A stretch of DNA of 15,883 bases from an uncultured Candidatus Saccharibacteria bacterium (GCA_938046495.1 CALIXG010000121.1:1-15883), one strand, 5' to 3'; positions 7,076-14,579 are shown, counted from the first letter of the stretch. A program made the numbers and translations. The notes: a model not told the origin generated them from the sequence alone.

Positions 7076-7080
7076 AACTA

Positions 7081-7110
7081 AAAAATAACCCCCACTCTGG
7101 GGGTATTTTT
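7081..7110. terminator. Two-way terminator between phosphoketolase and the PIN-TRAM gene
   Basis: CCCCC (7089-7093) and GGGGG (7099-7103) enclose a 5-nt loop, extended by one A-T pair. A TATTTTT tail follows on the plus strand, and TTATTTTTTAG follows on the minus strand. The hairpin lies against the stop codon of the minus-strand gene (7109-7111). Confidence 0.8.
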
Positions 7111-7843
7111 ATGACTTCTTTTTTAAGAACGGCTTGCGCATTTTTTTCTGTTTTTCTGGTGCTAATTTAGCAAACATCATGCGCCCAGAATTAGTCTGTA
7201 GGAATTTTTCAAACATCACATCCACTGACTCACCAATTTTATCGCTGGCATTATCTACTACCACCATCATGCCGTCTGGAAGATAACCTACACCTTGTTT
7301 TGGATTGCTACCGGTACTGGTAATCTTCAAAGTAAAGCATTCACCTGGTAGATACTCAGAACGTAGCTCCACTACGAGCTCATTAATATTCAGAATGTTA
7401 ATATTCATCGTCGAAGCTACTTTTCCAAGATTGTAGTCAATCGTCATAATCGAACCGTGATTTTCTTCAGCTAGCTGCAAAAGTCTTTCGTCGACTGGTG
7501 TGCGGTCTAGCTCATCTTTCAGGATTACCACATCCGTCGAAGGAATGCGCTCCAATTCTGAGACTACGTCTAGACCGAATCTGGCACGTGTGCGTTTTTC
7601 GCTGTCTTTTCCGTCAGCGAGTAGTTGCATCTCATGAATTACACTGCGCGGAATAATTAAAATCCCGCCCAAGAACCCCGTTTGCGCGACCTTTAGTACG
7701 CGTCCATCCATCAAAGCCGATGAGTCGACATAAATTTTTCGTTTTTGGCCAAAATAATTAAAGCTCTTCTTGAAAGAACGGTAGGCAAGAAAGCTAGTTT
7801 CAATTAAGATGAGGCCATGAATGATTAAAGAAATAATTTCCAT
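7109..7843 (-). CDS. Membrane-anchored PIN-TRAM domain protein, YacL type
   Basis: The family is a putative RNase fused to an RNA-binding TRAM domain; its cellular substrate is not established. The 244 residues show one N-terminal membrane segment (about 1-23), a PIN domain opening with IYVDSSALMDGRVLKVAQTG (Asp40, Asp46), Glu71 in IHEMQLLADGKDSEKR, Asp118 in VDERLLQLA and Asp136 in MTIDYNLGKVA, so the acidic cluster for metal binding looks complete. A TRAM domain follows at about 161-222, with YLPGECFTLKITSTGSNPKQ and then GVGYLPDGMMVVVDNAS and GRMMFAKL. A basic tail ends KKMRKPFLKKKS. YacL homologues usually have several membrane helices, so this N-terminus is shortened. The ATG at 7843 has an AAGAAAGG site 4 nt upstream. 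It lies downstream of the PBP gene on the same strand but has its own promoter. Confidence 0.88.
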   Translation of the reverse strand: MEIISLIIHGLILIETSFLAYRSFKKSFNYFGQKRKIYVDSSALMDGRVLKVAQTGFLGGILIIPRSVIHEMQLLADGKDSEKRTRARFGLDVVSELERIPSTDVVILKDELDRTPVDERLLQLAEENHGSIMTIDYNLGKVASTMNINILNINELVVELRSEYLPGECFTLKITSTGSNPKQGVGYLPDGMMVVVDNASDKIGESVDVMFEKFLQTNSGRMMFAKLAPEKQKKMRKPFLKKKS

Positions 7844-7902
7844 AAAACCTTTCTTATTATGTTAAAAAATATCTAAGCACATCCCCCTCGGTATCCGAAG
7901 CT

Positions 7903-7932
7903 ATTGTATCACCGATTAAGAAATAATACCAA
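7903..7932 (-). promoter_or_regulatory. Promoter of the PIN-TRAM gene
   Basis: On the minus strand a -35-like TTGGTA (7932-7927), an 18-bp spacer and an extended -10, TGA-TACAAT (hexamer 7908-7903), are in register. The resulting leader of about 55 nt carries the ribosome binding site. It is one of the few promoters here with a plausible -35. Confidence 0.55.
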
Positions 7933-7985
7933 AAAATCTTATGTAATTTTTACTATCCAAAAATTTCATAATTTCTGCCTAAAGG

Positions 7986-8014
7986 TTCTAGCTCCATAAC
8001 CAATGGAGCTAGAA
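7986..8014 (-). terminator. Strong hairpin after the penicillin-binding protein gene
   Basis: A perfect 12-bp stem, TTCTAGCTCCAT with ATGGAGCTAGAA, closes on a 5-nt loop and starts 22 nt past the PBP stop on the minus strand. No T run follows in either direction, so it is not a classic intrinsic terminator. It may instead mark the 3' end of the mRNA, work with another factor, or be a protein binding palindrome. Confidence 0.55.
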
Positions 8015-8036
8015 TTCATTAAGCTTTAAACTCAGT

Positions 8037-11000
8037 TTACGAGCCTAATTTATTAGTAACGGTGCTGCCTGCGCTATCTTTTAATGTTACTACGATGGAG
8101 GTTTCACTTCCGGTCATCGTATAGGTTGTGGTATTGTCGCCAGCCTGAGCCGTTCCGGAAGCTACTACTGTGCCATCTACGGAAACCGTGTAACTGTCTA
8201 ATTGTTCGGAACCTGCTTTTGCTTCAAACTTCAGTACTGAGCCACTGTTAATCGTACTATTTTTAATCCTTACCGTAGGTGCACGATAGGAACAATCATC
8301 TGCGGTGAATGGGTCATAGCCGTCGGCAGATTTAGCGAAGCTCTTATTCTTTGAAATTGGATCAATCGTGAAGCTGATGTCGACTTCTTCAATCAAGCTT
8401 GGGTCTGTACAATCAGAGGCTTTGTGCTTGTTGATACGGTTAAATTTCATTTTTTCAGTCTGAGCACCCGAGGTCTTATTATTGAACCAACTTGGGAAAA
8501 TATCGGTAATTCCACTTACGGTAAGCGTTTGAATTCCAGCTGGTTTTTGGATCTTGTCTCCAGACTTCCACTTGCCGGCATTGGCATAAACATCCTTATG
8601 TACAGGCTCCATGTAGTCATTGGCTACGCGACGCACGACTGTGTTTGAAGAGTTCGTTAAACCGCGGCCATCGTGGTTACCATTCCAGACCACTGTTGCA
8701 ACCACTGGTGAATAAGAGGCAATGAGAGAGTCTTTCGTTACGGTCGAAACATTAGTTGTGGTTGTACCGGTTTTGGTCGCAGTCCAAACTCCAGGCACCA
8801 CAAAACCGAATGACGCACCTAAGCTCCCGAAGACCATTGAGCGAGCAGAGGTGTCACTGAGAATGTCAGAAATCATGTAAGCGACCTGGGAGTCAAGTAC
8901 ACGATTACCAGAGGTATCTTCCCATTTTTCGAGTACATCACCTGAACCGTTTTTGACTTCTAGGATGTATGAAAGTGGTTTATATACACCACCACGAGCC
9001 AGGGAAGCATAAGTATTCGCGTGCTCAATCAGTTTAACGGTACAACCCGAACCAATCGCGATCGAGAGGCCACCAGAAGTATCCGTACAATATGATATGT
9101 CACCTAAATCATGTGCAGTCTTAATGCTATCTTCGATACCATTGATATAAAGTGCCTTAACGGCTGGAATATTCAAAGAGTTAGCTAAGGCTTTACGGAT
9201 GGAAGTATTGCCATAGAAGGCGCCCGTGTAGTTACGAAGTTTACAGTTACCAGTGAAACCCGCACAATAGAAATTGTCGATATTTTCATCTTTCAAAATC
9301 GAACCAGCACCATAGTTCACCCCTTCACGCTGTTTGAAGAGTGGAGCGTAGTCCAAAATTGGTTTAATTGATGAACCTGGTTCGAGTAGTGACGTGGACG
9401 CATTTACTTCACCATATACCGGCTTGTTCCAGTCAGCAGAACCTACCATTGCAATCACTTGTCCGGTTTCCACATCGACAGAAGAGAGGGAAATATTATC
9501 ACTGCCATTTTGGTACATCAATGCAGAACCGTTAGTTACTGCCTTTTCCGCATATTCCTGAGCCTTCAGATCTAGGCTGGTCTTGATCGTAAAACCACCT
9601 GCACGCATCGTCTTCACGCCATATTTTTCCTCTAGTTGGCGCTTGACTTCAAGTACGAAATGAGGAGCCTTAATATCAGTATAACGGCTAGACTCTGGCT
9701 GGATCGACTCAAGAACTTTTTCTTCTTTGGCCGCTTTAGCTTGATCTTCAGTAATATATCCCATCTTTACCATCACATCCAAAGTTTTGTGTTGGCGTTC
9801 AATCAGAGATTTATTGTAAGCAGTATTATATGGGCTAAGTAAAGTCGGGTTATTCGGAATTGAAGCCAGCAATGCTGATTCACCAAGGGTCAAATCTTTA
9901 GCTGATTTTTTGAAATAAGCCTGCGCTGCACTTTCTACACCATTACGACGACCACCATAAGGTGATTCATTGAGGTACATGGTGATAATTTGCTCTTTAG
10001 AATACATCTTCTCGACCTCGAGCGCCAAAATCATTTCCTTAATTTTACGAGGCAAACCAGAGACCGTGCGGTTACCGGCTTCGTCTGCAAAATAAACCTG
10101 CTTAATTAGCTGCTGAGTCAAAGTCGAACCACCTTGCACACCACGACCAGTTACGGTTGAAAGTGCTGCACGAATCAAAGCTGAGAAGTTTACACCTGGG
10201 TGGTTATAAAAGTCACGGTCCTCAATCGCTACCGTCGCTTGGCGCATATAGGTAGAAATATTATCTCCTTCCACCACCAGACGATAATCACCGTCACCCT
10301 TATCTTCCCAAAGTGTTTGGCCGTTACGATCTAAATAAGTATTAACTGTACCAGTCACTTTCATTTGGTCAAGGCGAATTTCATCCAGATCTTTCTTGAA
10401 GTAAAGGAATAAACCACCCACAGCAATAATTGCAAGCAAAAACATTGCAGCGCCAAATTTCAAAAGCATAAACAAGCCCTTCTTCGAGAAGAGATTACGA
10501 ATTACGCGTTTTGGTGCAAGTTTAGCAAAGAAGCGCTTCACTGGTTCTTTTGGTAGTTTAGCCAATTCTTCCGCTTCACGTCTTGCCTTAGCCTCCTGCT
10601 TCATTTTATTTTTGTAAACCAAGCTAGAGTAGACATTCATCTTACGATCACTCTTCATAAAAGGTGATTTTTTTGGTGCCTTTGGTTTATCCTTGCTATT
10701 TTTTGCCGAAGTTTTATTCATTTCCTTGGATTCTGTAACTAAATTAACATTATTGCTTTGTGCTTTTATTGTAGCATTTTCTGTTGGTTTTGGGGTATTC
10801 TCCTCGCGTAATTTAGTTTCGTTTTTTAGGTTGGACACCCCACCTAGTGGAACCTTTTTCTCTCTGTTATTAACAAAATTTTTTTCTTCACGAGTCGTCA
10901 AATATTGTTTCATCGGTGTAGCTTCACGCTTCATCGGTTGACGTAGTTTTTCACCTGGAGAAACCAATTTTACCGGCTGTTTATTTGTTACGAAATGCGA

Positions 11001-11111
11001 AGAATTTTTATTCGACAAAAATTCGTGCATGGAATTAGTTTTATTCGCTGCAGTTTGTTTAGAATTATTTTTTATGTTCGCACTTTTTGAATTGGATTTT
11101 GAGTCTGTCAC
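8037..11111 (-). CDS. Class A penicillin-binding protein (PBP1a type)
   Basis: This bifunctional enzyme polymerises lipid II (transglycosylase) and cross-links peptides (transpeptidase) outside the membrane. From the GTG at 11111 it has 1024 residues. Order: a Lys/Ser/Asn-rich cytoplasmic tail of about 210 residues; one membrane helix near 212-237; a GT51 domain with EDRDFYNHPG (catalytic Glu at about 297) and GGSTLTQQ (327-334); a transpeptidase with EPGSSIKP (SxxK at 580-583), NSLN (SxN at 645-647) and KTGT (780-783); then about 190 further residues ending in an Ig-like beta domain. Both active sites look intact. Six extracytoplasmic cysteines could form three disulfides. GTG 11111 has GGAGG 5 nt upstream; an in-frame GTG at 11123 would add four residues but has no such site. 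It is divergent from tyrS. Confidence 0.94.
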   Translation of the reverse strand: MTDSKSNSKSANIKNNSKQTAANKTNSMHEFLSNKNSSHFVTNKQPVKLVSPGEKLRQPMKREATPMKQYLTTREEKNFVNNREKKVPLGGVSNLKNETKLREENTPKPTENATIKAQSNNVNLVTESKEMNKTSAKNSKDKPKAPKKSPFMKSDRKMNVYSSLVYKNKMKQEAKARREAEELAKLPKEPVKRFFAKLAPKRVIRNLFSKKGLFMLLKFGAAMFLLAIIAVGGLFLYFKKDLDEIRLDQMKVTGTVNTYLDRNGQTLWEDKGDGDYRLVVEGDNISTYMRQATVAIEDRDFYNHPGVNFSALIRAALSTVTGRGVQGGSTLTQQLIKQVYFADEAGNRTVSGLPRKIKEMILALEVEKMYSKEQIITMYLNESPYGGRRNGVESAAQAYFKKSAKDLTLGESALLASIPNNPTLLSPYNTAYNKSLIERQHKTLDVMVKMGYITEDQAKAAKEEKVLESIQPESSRYTDIKAPHFVLEVKRQLEEKYGVKTMRAGGFTIKTSLDLKAQEYAEKAVTNGSALMYQNGSDNISLSSVDVETGQVIAMVGSADWNKPVYGEVNASTSLLEPGSSIKPILDYAPLFKQREGVNYGAGSILKDENIDNFYCAGFTGNCKLRNYTGAFYGNTSIRKALANSLNIPAVKALYINGIEDSIKTAHDLGDISYCTDTSGGLSIAIGSGCTVKLIEHANTYASLARGGVYKPLSYILEVKNGSGDVLEKWEDTSGNRVLDSQVAYMISDILSDTSARSMVFGSLGASFGFVVPGVWTATKTGTTTTNVSTVTKDSLIASYSPVVATVVWNGNHDGRGLTNSSNTVVRRVANDYMEPVHKDVYANAGKWKSGDKIQKPAGIQTLTVSGITDIFPSWFNNKTSGAQTEKMKFNRINKHKASDCTDPSLIEEVDISFTIDPISKNKSFAKSADGYDPFTADDCSYRAPTVRIKNSTINSGSVLKFEAKAGSEQLDSYTVSVDGTVVASGTAQAGDNTTTYTMTGSETSIVVTLKDSAGSTVTNKLGS

Positions 11112-11141
11112 GCAGCCCTCCACTTATTTGTTCAGAATTTA

Positions 11142-11150
11142 ATTATAACA
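11142..11150 (-). promoter_or_regulatory. Extended -10 promoter of the penicillin-binding protein gene
   Basis: On the minus strand TG-T-TATAAT (hexamer 11147-11142) lies 30 nt before the GTG at 11111, leaving a leader of about 24 nt with a GGAGG site. Its -35 position coincides with the tyrS -10 box. Confidence 0.65.
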
Positions 11151-11160
11151 CAAGAAAAAA

Positions 11161-11169
11161 TGTTAAAAT
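11161..11169 (+). promoter_or_regulatory. Extended -10 promoter of tyrS, leaderless
   Basis: TG-T-TAAAAT (hexamer 11164-11169) is followed by 6 nt and the tyrS ATG at 11176. There is no room for a ribosome binding site. The spacing matches that of lepA exactly. Confidence 0.65.
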
Positions 11170-11175
11170 ATACTT

Positions 11176-12468
11176 ATGAAATTATCCGAAGAACTCATCT
11201 GGCGTGGTTTCGCCGCCGAAAATAGCTTTACTAATCCTTCCGAACTCGATGAAAAAGAGAATAAACGCTTCTATTTTGGTGCCGACCCTTCAGCTGACTC
11301 TTTAACTATTGGTAATCTCGCCGCCCTTATGATGTGTGCCTGTTTCGTGCGCCATGGCTATGAGTCAACTCTTCTGGTTGGTGGTGCTACTGGTCAAATC
11401 GGTGACCCGAAGGAAAATGGTGAACGTGAATTGAAATCCCTCGAAGAAGTTGCGCATAATAAAGAATATATTCGTCGTCAAATGGCTAATGTGATTAGTT
11501 TTGATGGTGCTGCCGATACGCGTAATGATGGCAATCCAGATAATGATCATTATGAGTTACGTTTAGTTGATAATTATGATTGGTTTAAGAATATTAATTT
11601 TCTCGATTTCTTGCGCGAAGTCGGTAAAAACTTCTCCATGACTCAACTTCTCGATCGTAAATTTATCCAAAATCGTATCGGGGAAGGTGGTTCAGGTATC
11701 TCTTATGCGGAATTTTCTTACTCTTTGATCCAGGGTTATGATTTTCTTCATCTCTATCGTCATTATGGCATTGATCTGCAACTTTGTGGCGCCGACCAAT
11801 TCGGTAACGCTTCCTCTGGTGTTCATCTGATTAAGCGCCTTGAAGGCGGTCGCGCTGATGTATGGTCTACTCCTCTTGTTATTGATCCGGTGACTGGTCG
11901 TAAATTTGGTAAATCTGAGGGTAATGCTATTTGGCTAGCTAGCCAGGATAATGGTTCCGGTAATTACACTTCTATCTTTGATTTTTATCAATTCTGGCTC
12001 AATCAGTCCGATCAGGCAGTTGAATCTTTGATTAAAATCTACACCGTTCTCTCTAAAGAAGAAATCGATCAGATTCTTGCTGAACATCAAGCTCATCCAG
12101 AGCTTCGCATTGCCCAAAAAGCCCTTGCTCGTGGTGTCACTGAGGTAGTCCATGGTAAGGCTTCTGCTGCTGCCGCCATTACCCTCACGGAACTTCTCTT
12201 CGGTGGTCGTAAGATTGAGACGCTTACTGAATCGGAAATCGAAAGTATTGCTATGCTTCTGCCACATTTTGAGCTTAATGGCACCGAAATTAACCTTATT
12301 GACGCACTAGTTGAACTTGGTCTAGCGAGCTCTCGTTCTGAGGCTAAAACCTTAATTTTAGGCAATGCTATCTCTGTTAATAATCAGAAAAATCAAGACC
12401 CAGCCTATCAAATTTCTTCCTTCGCCATTTTGAAACGTGGCAAAAATAAATTTGCCATCATTAAATAG
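11176..12468 (+). CDS. tyrS: Tyrosyl-tRNA synthetase
   Basis: TyrRS charges tRNA-Tyr with tyrosine using ATP. The 430 residues show the class I core: RFYFGADPSADSLTIGNLAA, LVGGATGQIGDPKENG, FSYSLIQGYDFLHLYRHYGI with the tyrosine-site Q-x-x-D, QLCGADQFGNASSG, and the KMSKS-type loop GRKFGKSEGN. A C-terminal S4 RNA-binding domain begins with LIDALVELGLASSRSEAKTL and then ILGNAISVNN. The oddity is the HIGH signature: both histidines are replaced, giving Thr-Ile-Gly-Asn. The KFGKS loop and tyrosine pocket are intact, so it is probably active. The ATG at 11176 has no Shine-Dalgarno sequence and lies 6 nt from the -10 box. No terminator is visible before recA. Confidence 0.95.
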   Translation: MKLSEELIWRGFAAENSFTNPSELDEKENKRFYFGADPSADSLTIGNLAALMMCACFVRHGYESTLLVGGATGQIGDPKENGERELKSLEEVAHNKEYIRRQMANVISFDGAADTRNDGNPDNDHYELRLVDNYDWFKNINFLDFLREVGKNFSMTQLLDRKFIQNRIGEGGSGISYAEFSYSLIQGYDFLHLYRHYGIDLQLCGADQFGNASSGVHLIKRLEGGRADVWSTPLVIDPVTGRKFGKSEGNAIWLASQDNGSGNYTSIFDFYQFWLNQSDQAVESLIKIYTVLSKEEIDQILAEHQAHPELRIAQKALARGVTEVVHGKASAAAAITLTELLFGGRKIETLTESEIESIAMLLPHFELNGTEINLIDALVELGLASSRSEAKTLILGNAISVNNQKNQDPAYQISSFAILKRGKNKFAIIK

Positions 12469-12494
12469 TTGTCAAATCTGCTTTTTCCATTGAT

Positions 12495-12524
12495 TTTACT
12501 TCTCGACTGGCGTATTCTTAAAAT
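12495..12524 (+). promoter_or_regulatory. Probable recA promoter
   Basis: A weak -35, TTTACT (12495-12500), an 18-bp spacer and a -10, TAAAAT (12519-12524), are in register. There is no TG extension, unlike most promoters in this window. recA might also be read through from tyrS, since no terminator separates them. Confidence 0.4.
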
Positions 12525-12576
12525 AGAAAAAGTGAGGTAAGGTTTATTTTTCCGAGATGTAAGGAGAATATCACAT

Positions 12577-12621
12577 GTGTACCCATTAAATTCTCGTTCG
12601 AAGAACGATTTTACAGAGTAA
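12577..12621 (+). CDS. Possible recA leader peptide (14 residues)
   Basis: A GTG after a strong AAGGAG site (10 nt downstream of it) opens a frame reading MYPLNSRSKNDFTE, which ends 33 nt before recA. The ATG two bases earlier (12575) is even better spaced (8 nt) but reads only Met-Cys-Thr-His before a stop. Either way a strong ribosome site drives a tiny ORF ahead of recA. It spans the palindrome at 12594-12608, so translation could open or close that structure. Coding function is unproven. Confidence 0.3.
   Translation: MYPLNSRSKNDFTE
12594..12608 (+). promoter_or_regulatory. Palindrome/hairpin in the recA leader
   Basis: TCGTTC-GAA-GAACGA has perfect 6-bp arms and a 3-nt centre and is followed by TTTT. 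In RNA it would form a small hairpin with a short U tail, like a weak attenuator. In DNA it could be an operator. It does not match the GAAC-N4-GTTC form of Gram-positive LexA boxes, because the half-sites point the other way. Confidence 0.45.
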
Positions 12622-12630
12622 TTTTACAGA
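12608..12630 (+). repeat. 10-bp direct repeat in the recA leader
   Basis: ATTTTACAGA occurs at 12608-12617 and again at 12621-12630, a 13-bp period, between the palindrome and the recA ribosome site. It could be a regulator half-site pair or chance in AT-rich DNA. Confidence 0.6.
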
Positions 12631-12654
12631 AATTCGATAAATAACGGAGGAATT

Positions 12655-13677
12655 ATGGTCAAAGAAAAAGAAACTAAAAAAACTGATGCTGAAAACGGAA
12701 AATCCGAAGCCTTAAAGCTTGCTATTGCTCAAATCACCAAGCAATTCGGTGATGGCTCTATTATGAAATTGGGCGATAATCGCAATATCGATGTTGAACT
12801 TTTGAAGTCAGGTTCACTTTCGCTTGATTTAGCTCTTGGTGGTGGTTACCCTAAGGGTCGTATTATTGAAATCTACGGCCCAGAATCTTCAGGTAAAACC
12901 ACCTTGGCACTGCACGCCATCGCTGAAATCCAAAAAACTGGTGGTCAGGCTGCCTTTATCGATGCTGAGCACGCCCTTGATCCATCCTATGCCAAGCGTA
13001 TCGGCGTTGATGTAGATAATCTTTTGATTTCTCAGCCAGACAATGGTGAGCAAGCTCTCGAAATTTGTGAAACCCTCGTCCGCTCAAATGCCGTCGATCT
13101 TATCGTGGTCGACTCAGTCGCAGCTCTCGTTCCACAGGCTGAAATTGATGGCGATATGGGTGATGCTCAGATGGGTCTTCAAGCTCGTTTGATGTCCCAA
13201 GCCATGCGTAAGCTCACTGCCATTATCTCTAAATCTAAGGCTACCGTTATCTTTATTAACCAGATTCGTATGAAGATTGGCGTAATGTTTGGCAACCCTG
13301 AAACTACTACTGGTGGTAATGCTCTGAAGTTCTACGCTTCTGTTCGTATCGACATTCGTCGTATCGGCCAGATTAAGGATGGCGAAAATATCATCGGTAA
13401 CCGCACTAAGATTAAGGTTGTGAAGAATAAGATTGCCGCCCCATTCCGCTCAGCTGAATTTGACATTATGTATAACGAAGGTGTATCCAAAGTTGGTGAT
13501 GTACTCGACCTCGCCGTACAATATGGCGTCTTCGATAAGGCCGGTGCTTTTATCAAGTACAACGGTGAAACTATCGGCCAAGGCCGTGAAGCTGTGAAGC
13601 GCGTACTTAAAGAAAAGCCAGAGTTCTTCGCTGAAATTGAGCAAAAAGTTCGCGAAAAAGCTGAAGCGAGCGAATAG
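12655..13677 (+). CDS. recA: Recombinase RecA
   Basis: RecA coats single-stranded DNA and performs ATP-driven strand exchange in repair. The 340 residues are normal in length: an extended Lys-rich N-terminus, [15 protein letters not shown], Walker [10 protein letters not shown] (75-83), [19 protein letters not shown], Walker [21 protein letters not shown], the DNA-binding loop 2 segment [20 protein letters not shown] and [20 protein letters not shown]. The acidic C-terminal tail is short and ends EKAEASE. The ATG has GGAGG 4 nt upstream. The last base of its TAG stop is the first base of the recX GTG, which suggests coupled translation. Confidence 0.98.
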   Translation: MVKEKETKKTDAENGKSEALKLAIAQITKQFGDGSIMKLGDNRNIDVELLKSGSLSLDLALGGGYPKGRIIEIYGPESSGKTTLALHAIAEIQKTGGQAAFIDAEHALDPSYAKRIGVDVDNLLISQPDNGEQALEICETLVRSNAVDLIVVDSVAALVPQAEIDGDMGDAQMGLQARLMSQAMRKLTAIISKSKATVIFINQIRMKIGVMFGNPETTTGGNALKFYASVRIDIRRIGQIKDGENIIGNRTKIKVVKNKIAAPFRSAEFDIMYNEGVSKVGDVLDLAVQYGVFDKAGAFIKYNGETIGQGREAVKRVLKEKPEFFAEIEQKVREKAEASE

Positions 13678-14543
13678 TGGTAGCCCTCTCTCTGGAGACC
13701 TTCCAGAAGATTTCACAACTAAAACCAGGAGTCAAAGATCCAAATCGTATTAATATTTTTATTAATCATAAATTTTTGTGCTCGCTCAGTTTCAAAGTTT
13801 TTTCTGAGCAAAACCTCAAAGTCGGCGACGTGCTCACGGAAGAACGTATTGCTGAGCTAGTTGCCCTATCTTCACTCGATAAGCTCTATCAATCTACCCT
13901 AGAGTATTGTTTGTCACGTCCACATTCTGAAAGAGAAATTCGCGACTACCTACATCGCAAACAACTTCGTCGTCGTCAGTCACAGATAAAGTATGATAAT
14001 TTCAAAAAACACCTAGCCGAGGATGAAGAATATCGCACTAAGATTCAAGAGCTGCAAAAAAATGTTCGTGCCCAAAATGAAAAGATTCGCGAAATTGATT
14101 TTACAGAAAATAATACCTATGAATATACTGGCCGAAAATCCCTTAATCTTCCCACCAAGCCCGGCGCAGAAATTACGGAAACCCAGATTAATCTCGTAGT
14201 CGAACGTTTGAAGCAGGAGAAATTCCTCTCCGACTACAATTTTACGCGTTTTTATATTGATAATCGTAACCAAAGCAAGGGAATTAGTCGCAAGAAATTA
14301 TTCTACGAACTTAAAAGCAAGGGAATTTCTGAATCTCTGGTGCGCGAAGTACTTGAGAGTGACGAACTTTTTTCTCAGCGCGAAGATGACACGGAAATAG
14401 ACAAAATGATCGAGAAAAAATTACGTCGTCCGATCACTCAGGAAAAACTGATGGCTTACTTAGTCCGCCAGGGTTTTTCTTATGATCTAATCAAATCCAA
14501 ACTCTCTGCTATCGATTCCAAGAATCTCCAATCAAAAAACTAA
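13677..14543 (+). CDS. recX: Regulatory protein RecX, with a long insert
   Basis: RecX binds RecA filaments and damps their activity. The 288 residues start with a small beta region (PNRINIFINHKFLCSLSFKV), as in longer RecX proteins. Three-helix repeats follow: CLSRPHSEREIRDYLHRKQL (78-97), INLVVERLKQEKFLSDYNFT with RFYIDNR (171-197), SRKKLFYELKSKGISESLVR (204-223) and a last repeat ITQEKLMAYLVRQGFSYDLI. A highly charged insert of about 70 residues (roughly 98-168) splits the first repeat between its helices. The GTG start at 13677 overlaps the recA stop by 1 nt (TAGTG), and no internal start near the N-terminus fits better. Family and context agree. Confidence 0.92.
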   Translation: MVALSLETFQKISQLKPGVKDPNRINIFINHKFLCSLSFKVFSEQNLKVGDVLTEERIAELVALSSLDKLYQSTLEYCLSRPHSEREIRDYLHRKQLRRRQSQIKYDNFKKHLAEDEEYRTKIQELQKNVRAQNEKIREIDFTENNTYEYTGRKSLNLPTKPGAEITETQINLVVERLKQEKFLSDYNFTRFYIDNRNQSKGISRKKLFYELKSKGISESLVREVLESDELFSQREDDTEIDKMIEKKLRRPITQEKLMAYLVRQGFSYDLIKSKLSAIDSKNLQSKN

Positions 14544-14579
14544 CGCAAGTCAAAATCAGCGCAAATTAAGATAATTCAA

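Larger units (their letters stand above)
12469..12654 (+). other. Intergenic recA leader region
   Basis: These 186 bp hold a probable promoter at 12495-12524, a Shine-Dalgarno sequence (AAGGAG, 12561-12566) serving a tiny upstream ORF, a palindrome at 12594-12608, a 10-bp direct repeat and then the recA ribosome site GGAGG. The predicted 5' leader of about 120 nt is far longer than any other leader here. Confidence 0.6.

Noticed and set aside
11112..11123. GTG at 11123 as the PBP start
   Set aside because: It lacks a ribosome binding site, whereas the GTG at 11111 has GGAGG at good spacing. The difference is only four residues.
11935..12267. A 110-residue minus-strand open frame inside tyrS
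   Set aside because: It is a shadow of tyrS codon use, without a ribosome site or recognisable motif.
12594..12608. LexA (SOS) box before recA
   Set aside because: The half-sites are GTTC then GAAC with a 3-bp centre, the reverse of GAAC-N4-GTTC, and no other match was seen.
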